Shown: positions 1 through 5,134 of the stretch, piece after piece
How the letters are laid out: each line of letters starts with the position of its first letter
How positions within the stretch are numbered: the first letter of the stretch is position 1
Assembly: GCA_002429595.1 (NCBI GenBank)
Contig: DJAM01000173.1
Coordinates: 1-5,278 of the forward strand
Origin: Coxiellaceae bacterium UBA6002
GTDB taxonomy: Bacteria; Pseudomonadota; Gammaproteobacteria; UBA6002
Length of the DNA stretch: 5,278 bases
Reading direction: 5' to 3'
Translations under genes and position numbers: made by a program
Notes under the pieces: model-generated
Told to the model about the DNA's origin: nothing
What the model saw: only the letters and a program-made list of their open reading frames with translations
The model's database searches: none

Positions 1-18
1 GCCTTCGCGGGAATGACA
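1..18 (-). repeat. Truncated dRS3-like palindromic repeat, left copy
   Basis: These 18 bases are the exact reverse complement of 5252-5269 at the other end of the window, so this is the same repeat element in the opposite orientation. The right-hand copy is complete and has the form ATTCCC-N8-GGGAAT; here the window edge cuts off the outer arm, leaving the loop and the arm ending in GGGAATGACA. Short palindromes of this form are scattered between genes in many proteobacteria and resemble the neisserial dRS3 element. It lies about 80 bases upstream of the kdsA start. Whether it affects kdsA expression cannot be judged from the sequence. Confidence 0.75.
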
Positions 19-95
19 ATCCAAGGCGATGATAATCTTTATTCTCCAGTCATTTACAGGTAGACTAACCGGCTCAAAATTTGCAAAGGAATAAG

Positions 96-938
96 ATGAA
101 TAACATTTGTGGGTTTCAGGCGGGGCTTGGCCAACCTTTCTTTTTGTTGGCAGGTCCATGTGTGATTGAAAGTGAGCAGTTGGCGCTTGATACTGCTGGC
201 TTTTTAAAAGAAGCCTGCGAAAGTCTTGGAATTCCTTTTGTATATAAATCTTCTTTCGATAAAGCAAATCGTTCTTCACATGAAAGTTTTCGCGGACTTG
301 GGATTGAAAAAGGTCTAGAAATTCTTGCCAAGGTTAAGAAACAAATTGGTGTTCCTGTGGTAACTGACGTTCATGAAGATACTCCATTTGCGGAAGTGGC
401 AAGTGTGGTTGATATGTTTCAAACGCCTGCTTTTTTGTGTCGCCAAACGAATTTTATTCAGAAAGTAGCTAGTTTTGGTTTGCCAGTTAATATTAAGAAA
501 GGGCAATTTTTGGCTCCTTATGACATGGTTAATGTTGTGGCAAAAGCGAAGGCTGTGGGAAATAATCAGATCTTAGTGTGCGAGCGTGGCGCTTCTTTTG
601 GTTATAACAATCTGATTTCAGATATGCGTTCTTTGGTTATTATGCGCGAAACTGGTTGTCCGGTAGTCTTTGATGCGACCCACTCGGTACAGCTGCCAGG
701 TGGTCAAGGTAACAAGTCTGGTGGTCAGCGTGAATTTGTACCGGCGTTAGCAAGAGCTGCGGTAGCGGTCGGTATCTCTGGTTTGTTTATTGAAACTCAT
801 CCCAATCCCGAAAAAGCATTAAGTGATGGTCCTAATTCCTGGCCATTACATCAGATGTATGATCTGTTAAAGTCTCTTAAAGAAATTGATGCTGTAGTCA
901 AACAGTCGCTTGGCTGTTATGAGCAGGTCGTCACATAA
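96..938 (+). CDS. kdsA: 3-deoxy-8-phosphooctulonate synthase (KDO-8-phosphate synthase), metal-dependent type
   Basis: This cytoplasmic enzyme condenses phosphoenolpyruvate with D-arabinose 5-phosphate to give Kdo-8-phosphate, the precursor of the Kdo sugars that join lipid A to the LPS core. The 280-residue product spans the whole family length (E. coli about 284) as a single TIM-barrel domain. Visible motifs are AGPCVIES (19-26), SFDKANRSS (53-61), TDVHE (90-94), the CERGASFGYNNL segment (162-173), DATHSVQLPGGQG (193-205) and FIETHPNP (231-238). Cys22, His196, Glu233 and Asp244 match the four metal ligands of metal-dependent KDO8P synthases such as the Aquifex enzyme; E. coli, which is metal-independent, has Asn in place of the Cys. 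ATG 96 was chosen because AAAGGA at 85-90 sits five bases before it; an in-frame TTG at 81 lies upstream of this site. In many relatives pyrG precedes kdsA, but that gene would be outside the window. The family call is very secure; the metal class is inferred from residues. Confidence 0.97.
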   Translation: MNNICGFQAGLGQPFFLLAGPCVIESEQLALDTAGFLKEACESLGIPFVYKSSFDKANRSSHESFRGLGIEKGLEILAKVKKQIGVPVVTDVHEDTPFAEVASVVDMFQTPAFLCRQTNFIQKVASFGLPVNIKKGQFLAPYDMVNVVAKAKAVGNNQILVCERGASFGYNNLISDMRSLVIMRETGCPVVFDATHSVQLPGGQGNKSGGQREFVPALARAAVAVGISGLFIETHPNPEKALSDGPNSWPLHQMYDLLKSLKEIDAVVKQSLGCYEQVVT

Positions 939-939
939 T
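910..939 (+). promoter_or_regulatory. Possible sigma-70-type internal promoter for eno
   Basis: TTGGCT (910-915) and CATAAT (934-939) are separated by 18 bases; they match the -35 consensus at four of six positions and the -10 consensus at five of six. The -10 overlaps the kdsA stop codon, and transcription from it would begin near base 946, giving a leader of roughly 25 bases that contains the eno Shine-Dalgarno sequence. A separate promoter would let the abundant glycolytic enzyme be made in excess of KdsA. Such matches also occur by chance in AT-rich DNA, so this is only a candidate. Confidence 0.3.
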
Positions 940-971
940 TTTCATTCTGGAAGCAATATTAAGGAGCATGA

Positions 972-2276
972 ATGGCTGTTGTAAGCGCAGTATATGGACG
1001 TGAGATCTTAGATTCACGAGGTAATCCGACAGTTGAAGCTGAAGTTCAACTATCAACTGGCGTGAAGGCTTGCGCTAGTGCGCCTTCTGGTGCCTCTACT
1101 GGATCTTTAGAAGCGTTAGAACTGCGAGATGGCGATGCTAAGCGCTACAACGGTAAAGGCGTGCTACGTGCTGTTCATAATATTAATACCGAAATACAAG
1201 AAGCTATCGTTGGAATGGATCCTCGAATGCAAGAAGAGATCGACAGCAAGATGATTGATCTCGATGGCACAGTTAATAAATGCCGCTTAGGTGCTAACGG
1301 TATGCTAGCTGTTTCCTTGGCGATTGCTAAAGCAGCCGCCCTTGATGAAAAATTACCTCTTTATAGTTATCTTGGTGATGTTGGTCCGTTCAGTATGCCC
1401 GTGCCGCTCATGAATATTTTAAATGGCGGAGCGCATGCGGATAATAATGTCGATTTTCAAGAATTCATGATCGTCCCCGCAGGTGCCAACAGTTTTAGCG
1501 AAAGTCTTCGTTATGGGGTTGAAATCTTTCATGCACTAAAAAGTATCCTCAAAAAAGCGGGTAAAAATACTTCAGTAGGGGATGAGGGTGGTTTTGCACC
1601 TGATTTATCTTCAAATGAAGAAGGTATCGAAGTTGTTTTGCGTGCAATAGAAGCAGCCGGTTTTACTCCTGGTGAAGAAATTCTTTTAGCACTGGATGTC
1701 GCGAGTACTGAATTTTATAAAGATAATCACTATCATCTTAAGTCAGAAAATAAAAAATTATCTTCAGAGCAATTTGTAGATTTCCTTGCCTCATGGGTAG
1801 AACGCTATCCAATTATCAGTATTGAAGATGGTATGAGTGAGAATGATTGGCAAGGTTGGGCACTTTTAACCGCAAAACTCGGCAAAAAAGTGCAATTAGT
1901 GGGTGATGATTTATTTGTAACCAATACGTCTTTATTGCAAAAAGGAATACAGGAAGGAATAGCAAACGCAATTTTGATTAAACTAAATCAAATTGGGACG
2001 CTCACTGAAACATTAAGAGCAATTGGTATGGCTAAAAATGCTAATTATAGTGCTATAATCTCTCACCGTTCAGGCGAAACGGAAGATACCACCATTGCTG
2101 ATCTTGCTGTAGCAACCTCAGCAGGGCAAATTAAAACGGGTTCTTTATGTCGTTCTGATCGTGTAGCAAAATATAACCAATTACTAAGAATAGAGGATGC
2201 TCTAAAATCAAAAGCTCCCTACACAGGCATGGCCGCTTTTGCCCAGTTTAGAGAAACGACATTAGTTCATGGATGA
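972..2276 (+). CDS. eno: Enolase (phosphopyruvate hydratase)
   Basis: Enolase interconverts 2-phosphoglycerate and phosphoenolpyruvate in glycolysis and gluconeogenesis; in many gammaproteobacteria it is also a component of the RNA degradosome. The 434-residue product is full length (E. coli 432) and starts with the typical GREILDSRGNPTVEAEV stretch (9-25). The mobile loop SGAST (39-43) includes the Mg-binding Ser42, and GGAHADNN (152-159) carries His155. GDEGGFAP (203-210) holds the catalytic acid Glu205. Mg ligands are Asp242, Glu285 and Asp312, the catalytic base is Lys337 in the enolase signature ILIKLNQIGTLTETL (334-348), and the substrate-binding SHRSGET (364-370) and Lys388 are present. 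All active-site residues are intact. A strong AAGGAG at 961-966 lies five bases before the ATG. The 33-base gap after kdsA may hold its own promoter; ftsB follows after only three bases. Confidence 0.99.
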   Translation: MAVVSAVYGREILDSRGNPTVEAEVQLSTGVKACASAPSGASTGSLEALELRDGDAKRYNGKGVLRAVHNINTEIQEAIVGMDPRMQEEIDSKMIDLDGTVNKCRLGANGMLAVSLAIAKAAALDEKLPLYSYLGDVGPFSMPVPLMNILNGGAHADNNVDFQEFMIVPAGANSFSESLRYGVEIFHALKSILKKAGKNTSVGDEGGFAPDLSSNEEGIEVVLRAIEAAGFTPGEEILLALDVASTEFYKDNHYHLKSENKKLSSEQFVDFLASWVERYPIISIEDGMSENDWQGWALLTAKLGKKVQLVGDDLFVTNTSLLQKGIQEGIANAILIKLNQIGTLTETLRAIGMAKNANYSAIISHRSGETEDTTIADLAVATSAGQIKTGSLCRSDRVAKYNQLLRIEDALKSKAPYTGMAAFAQFRETTLVHG

Positions 2277-2279
2277 AAA

Positions 2280-2564
2280 ATGTTAAATTTAGCTTCTAAA
2301 CCCCTAACAATGCTGTTAAGCGTTTTATTGCTTTTTTTGCAGTATGAGATTTGGTCGACTGATGGTGGCTTGGCCCAAGTTTTTCGCACCAAGCAAACTA
2401 TCGCTGTTGTAGAAGAGCAGAATAAAGAGCTACACGAACGAAATATGGTGCTGGCAGCTGATGTCGAAGATCTTAGAAAAGGTGATGAATCCATTGAAGA
2501 ACATGCTCGCTCTGACTTAGGAATGGTGAAAAAGGACGAGATTTTTTATCAAATAGTTGATTAA
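2280..2564 (+). CDS. ftsB: Cell division protein FtsB
   Basis: FtsB is a small bitopic inner-membrane protein of the divisome. It forms a complex with FtsL and FtsQ and helps activate septal peptidoglycan synthesis by FtsW and FtsI. The 94-residue product has a short cytoplasmic N terminus, one hydrophobic transmembrane helix (about 9-25), a periplasmic coiled-coil stretch rich in Glu, Lys and Asn (about 32-68), and the conserved block EEHARSDLGMVKKDEIFY (73-90), which aligns with EERARNELSM...ETFY of E. coli FtsB. LQYEIW (20-25) matches LQYSLW at the membrane exit. It is slightly shorter than the 103-residue E. coli protein because the C-terminal tail after the FY block is missing. The start lies three bases after the eno stop with only a weak GGA (2271-2273) before it, so translation is probably coupled to eno. 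The position right after eno, before ispD, is typical of gammaproteobacteria. Confidence 0.93.
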   Translation: MLNLASKPLTMLLSVLLLFLQYEIWSTDGGLAQVFRTKQTIAVVEEQNKELHERNMVLAADVEDLRKGDESIEEHARSDLGMVKKDEIFYQIVD

Positions 2565-2569
2565 ACCTA

Positions 2570-3265
2570 ATGAATACAACGCAGCAAAAATATTGGGTGA
2601 TCATTCCTGCCGCTGGAATTGGGCAACGATTTGGGGGATCAATTCCTAAACAATATCAAACGCTTCTGGGCAAACCAGTTATTGAGCATACCGTTGTTAA
2701 ATTTTTATATCATCCTCAAATCGAAAAAATCGTTGTTGTGATCGGTAAACACGATGTATTTTGGCAACAACTGCGCTTAGATTCTTATCATGATAAGGTC
2801 ATGATCGTGACTGGCGGCTTGCATAGATCGCAATCTGTTTGTGCCGGCTTAGAAGCGATTAGCCCTTTAGCGCAACCGCAAGATTTTGTCTTAGTTCACG
2901 ACTCAGTTCGACCCTGCATTACCCATGCCGATTTAAACAATTTAATAGCCACCGTTGCAAATCATCCCGTGGGTGGTATTTTAGCGACCAAGGTGCGCGA
3001 TACTTTAAAATACGCCAATAACGAAAATGAGATCATTAACACCCTAAGTCGTGAGAATGTGTGGCACGCATTAACACCACAAATGTTTCGTTATCAGATT
3101 CTATTGCAAGCGATGCAGCGGGCGATTAAAGATGATATCACCGTCACCGATGAGGCTGGTGCTATTCAAGCACTTGGCTTTGTACCAATGATCGTGGAAG
3201 GTCGCAGTGACAATATTAAGATTACTTATCATGAAGATTTGGCATTAGCGGAAAAATATATCTAA
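2570..3265 (+). CDS. ispD: 2-C-methyl-D-erythritol 4-phosphate cytidylyltransferase
   Basis: IspD transfers CMP from CTP to 2-C-methyl-D-erythritol 4-phosphate, giving CDP-ME, the third step of the MEP isoprenoid pathway. The 231-residue product has the nucleotidyltransferase Rossmann-like fold. The N-terminal CTP-binding loop PAAGIGQRFGG...PKQY (13-29) includes Arg20 and Lys27, equivalent to the catalytic pair of E. coli IspD. VHDSVRPC (109-116) carries Asp111 and Arg114; its Ser-Val replaces the Ala-Ala of E. coli. VRDT (142-145), the SRENVWHALTPQ segment (160-171) with Arg161, TDEA (193-196) and GRSDNIKIT (211-219) with Lys217 complete the active site. The start is five bases after the ftsB stop and no convincing Shine-Dalgarno sequence precedes it, which suggests translational coupling to ftsB. 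ispF follows directly, as in most gammaproteobacteria. No sign of a bifunctional IspDF fusion: ispD has its own stop codon (3263-3265). Confidence 0.98.
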   Translation: MNTTQQKYWVIIPAAGIGQRFGGSIPKQYQTLLGKPVIEHTVVKFLYHPQIEKIVVVIGKHDVFWQQLRLDSYHDKVMIVTGGLHRSQSVCAGLEAISPLAQPQDFVLVHDSVRPCITHADLNNLIATVANHPVGGILATKVRDTLKYANNENEIINTLSRENVWHALTPQMFRYQILLQAMQRAIKDDITVTDEAGAIQALGFVPMIVEGRSDNIKITYHEDLALAEKYI

Positions 3266-3278
3266 GAGTTTGAATCTT

Positions 3279-3755
3279 ATGTACAGAATTGGTCATGGTT
3301 ATGATACTCATAGTTTTGAACGTGACACACCCTTAGTGTTAGGAGGCGTGGTTATTCCTTATGAGAAGGGTCTTAAAGCTCATTCTGACGGCGATGTTAT
3401 CATTCATGCGCTCTGCGATGCTTTGCTAGGTGCAGCTGCACTTGGCGACATTGGCCAACATTTCCCAGATACCGATGCTCAATATCGCAACTGTGATAGT
3501 CGTCTTTTTTTGAGAGAAGTTGCGAACAAGATTCAAGCAAAGCAATTTCACATTAATAACGTCGACATCACGGTTTTAGCACAAGCTCCTAAACTTTTGA
3601 CTTTCATCCCGCTGATGAAAGACAACGTAGCAGCCGATCTAGCCATCGCTGTCGATCAAGTTAATATTAAAGCAACAACTACTGAAAAAATGGGCTTTGT
3701 AGGCAGGCAAGAAGGGATTGCCTGCTATGCGACAGCCTTAATTAGTCAAGGTTAG
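3279..3755 (+). CDS. ispF: 2-C-methyl-D-erythritol 2,4-cyclodiphosphate synthase
   Basis: IspF cyclises CDP-ME 2-phosphate to MEcPP with release of CMP, the fifth step of the MEP pathway, and acts as a homotrimer with active sites at subunit interfaces. The 158-residue product is full length (E. coli 159). IGHGYDTHSF (4-13) supplies the zinc ligands Asp9 and His11, and the third, His43, lies in VIIHALCDALLGAAALGDIG (40-59). FPDTD (62-66), AQAPKL (101-106) and KATTTEKMGFVGRQEGIA (131-148) with Thr133 and Glu136 complete the substrate and divalent-metal sites. ATG 3279 was preferred over the in-frame TTG at 3270: AAGAG at 3264-3268 is ten bases before the ATG but only one base before the TTG, and the family begins M-x-IGHG. 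Its Shine-Dalgarno sequence overlaps the ispD stop codon. E. coli has truD after ispF; here surE follows directly. Confidence 0.98.
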   Translation: MYRIGHGYDTHSFERDTPLVLGGVVIPYEKGLKAHSDGDVIIHALCDALLGAAALGDIGQHFPDTDAQYRNCDSRLFLREVANKIQAKQFHINNVDITVLAQAPKLLTFIPLMKDNVAADLAIAVDQVNIKATTTEKMGFVGRQEGIACYATALISQG

Positions 3756-3761
3756 GAAACA

Positions 3762-4523
3762 ATGAGAATACTACTTAGCAACGATGATGGCGTGTACGCC
3801 CAGGGATTGAATGTCCTCGCGGAAACTTTACGAAATCACGCGCATATCGATATCGTCGCACCCGATAGAAATCGTAGCGGTGCTAGTAACTCGTTAACGT
3901 TGAATACGCCCATGCGAGTACGAAAATTAGACCCCACAATTATTAGCGTTGAAGGCACGCCAACCGATTGTGTTCACTTAGCGATTACAGGACTTTTGAA
4001 AGAGGTTCCTGATATGGTGATCTCTGGTATTAATGAAGGCGCTAACCTTGGTGATGACACGCTATACTCTGGTACGGTTGCCGCAGCCATCGAAGGCCGG
4101 TTTTTAGGATTACCTGCCATTGCAATTTCATTAGAGGGTAATGCTTACCAGTACTATGAAACTGCCGCGAAAGTGGCGAGTATTCTGGTCAATCGCCTGC
4201 GTATTACTCATTTGCCACCCTATACAATTTTAAATGTTAATGTTCCTGACGTTCCTTTTGAAAAAATAGAAGGATGGGAGGTAACTCGGTTGGGTAAACG
4301 TCACCGTTCGGAACCCGTTATTGAACAGGTGGATCCACGTGGCCATCCTATTTATTGGGTGGGTCCAGCAGGCTCTGAGGCAGATGCAGGTCCAGGCACT
4401 GATTTCTATGCACTGCGTCAAGGGAGAGTTTCCATTACACCTTTACAAGTCGATCTCACGAGTTATCAAAGTTTTGATGACTTATCGAATTGGGTTAAAG
4501 GAATTACTGAAAGTGAGATGTAG
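3762..4523 (+). CDS. surE: 5'/3'-nucleotidase SurE
   Basis: SurE is a cytoplasmic metal-dependent phosphatase that removes phosphate from nucleoside 5'- and 3'-monophosphates and can also act on polyphosphate; in E. coli it supports survival in stationary phase and stress. The 253-residue product equals the E. coli length. The N-terminal MRILLSNDDG (1-10) holds the metal-binding Asp8 and Asp9. APDRNRSGASNSLT (33-46) holds Ser39, SGINEGANLGDD (88-99) the conserved Asn, and YSGTVAAAIEG (102-112) the active-site loop. The C-terminal half shows DPRGHPIYWVGP and DAGPGTD, the typical SurE tail involved in oligomer formation. AGGAA at 3754-3758 overlaps the ispF stop codon and serves as ribosome binding site, so translation is tied to ispF. 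In E. coli it is followed by pcm; here the next gene starts two bases after the SurE stop and is a membrane protein instead. Confidence 0.98.
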   Translation: MRILLSNDDGVYAQGLNVLAETLRNHAHIDIVAPDRNRSGASNSLTLNTPMRVRKLDPTIISVEGTPTDCVHLAITGLLKEVPDMVISGINEGANLGDDTLYSGTVAAAIEGRFLGLPAIAISLEGNAYQYYETAAKVASILVNRLRITHLPPYTILNVNVPDVPFEKIEGWEVTRLGKRHRSEPVIEQVDPRGHPIYWVGPAGSEADAGPGTDFYALRQGRVSITPLQVDLTSYQSFDDLSNWVKGITESEM

Positions 4524-4525
4524 CT

Positions 4526-5110
4526 ATGCGTTTATTTAGTGCCCTGTACGATCGTATGCTGCAATGGGCTCAACATCGCCACGCGCCACTTTATCTCGTC
4601 TGCTTAAGCTTTGTCGAAGCTTCTTTTTTTCCCTTGCCACCTGACTTGATGTTAGCACCCATGTCTATCTCTCGCCCTCAAAAAGCGTGGTGGTATGCCA
4701 CTCTAACGACATTGAGTTCCGTCTTAGGAGGCATAGTAGGTTATTTATTAGGAATGTTCTTTATCTCTTTGATTGAACCGTATTTAATTCAAATGGGTTA
4801 TCAAGTTGCATACTATAAAGTACAGCATTGGTTTTTATTGTGGGGCTTTTGGGCGCTATTCTTTGCGGGGTTCACTCCAATTCCTTATAAAGTCTTTACG
4901 ATTGCAAGCGGCGCAGTAGGAATGCCAGTGGTGCCTTTTGTATTGGCTTCATTAGTAGGAAGGGCGAGTCGTTTTTATCTAGTTTCAGGGCTTATGCGAG
5001 CGGGCGGTACCCGTATGAATAACCAACTTCGAAAATACATAGATTGGTTTGGCTGGATTTTTTTAGTTGGTATCAGTGTCGCAATAATTATTTATTTTTG
5101 TAGAAAGTAA
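4526..5110 (+). CDS. yqaA: YqaA-type DedA/VTT family inner-membrane protein
   Basis: The 194-residue product is a polytopic membrane protein of the DedA/VTT (SNARE-associated Golgi protein) superfamily, closest in appearance to the YqaA branch. Hydrophobic stretches lie at about 21-45, 55-82, 103-133, 134-157 and 172-191. The first contains FVEASFFPLPPDLMLAPM (29-46), matching the acidic-residue and proline-rich re-entrant loop of the family. The second landmark is FAGFTPIPYKVFTIASGAVG (113-132), followed by GRASRFYLVSG (145-155). Characterised DedA-superfamily proteins act as undecaprenyl-phosphate or phospholipid flippases or affect the proton motive force; the substrate of the YqaA branch is not established as far as I know. 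It is longer than E. coli YqaA (about 142 residues). The start is two bases after the surE stop, with GTGAG (4513-4517) as a plausible ribosome binding site. It is the last complete gene of the operon. The superfamily is secure; the gene symbol is by resemblance. Confidence 0.85.
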   Translation: MRLFSALYDRMLQWAQHRHAPLYLVCLSFVEASFFPLPPDLMLAPMSISRPQKAWWYATLTTLSSVLGGIVGYLLGMFFISLIEPYLIQMGYQVAYYKVQHWFLLWGFWALFFAGFTPIPYKVFTIASGAVGMPVVPFVLASLVGRASRFYLVSGLMRAGGTRMNNQLRKYIDWFGWIFLVGISVAIIIYFCRK

Positions 5111-5134
5111 ATATGTTCGCGACTTTTTACTTTC
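5103..5134 (+). other. 9-bp inverted repeat over the end of the YqaA-like gene
   Basis: GAAAGTAAA (5103-5111) and TTTACTTTC (5126-5134) are perfect inverted copies separated by 14 bases. The left arm contains the stop codon of the YqaA-like gene (5108-5110). Transcribed, it would form an AU-rich hairpin at the 3' end of the operon message. The low GC content of the stem and the lack of a following T run make it a poor classical terminator by itself; it could stabilise the 3' end or help the GC-rich hairpin just downstream. Confidence 0.35.

Noticed and set aside
13..36. Promoter from ATGACA (13-18) and GATAAT (31-36) upstream of kdsA
   Set aside because: The spacer is only 12 bases, and no other pairing near either box has acceptable spacing; ATGACA also belongs to the dispersed repeat.
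81..95. In-frame TTG at 81 as the kdsA start, five codons upstream
   Set aside because: It precedes the AAAGGA Shine-Dalgarno sequence at 85-90, which is correctly placed for ATG 96; the extra residues have no counterpart in the family.
2267..2494. A 75-codon minus-strand frame opposite ftsB
   Set aside because: It is the antisense of the FtsB coiled coil, with a low-complexity serine-rich product as expected from the reverse of Glu/Asp-rich codons.
3270..3278. In-frame TTG at 3270 as the ispF start
   Set aside because: AAGAG at 3264-3268 would be one base away from it; ATG 3279 has workable spacing and gives the usual M-x-IGHG beginning.
4321..4539. A 72-codon frame overlapping the end of surE and the start of the YqaA-like gene
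   Set aside because: It lies in another frame within the well-conserved SurE C terminus and has no recognisable product or ribosome binding site.
96..5110. A novel multi-gene system such as a defence island or biosynthetic cluster
   Set aside because: All seven genes are recognisable housekeeping families in a common gammaproteobacterial order, with intact active sites where these are known.
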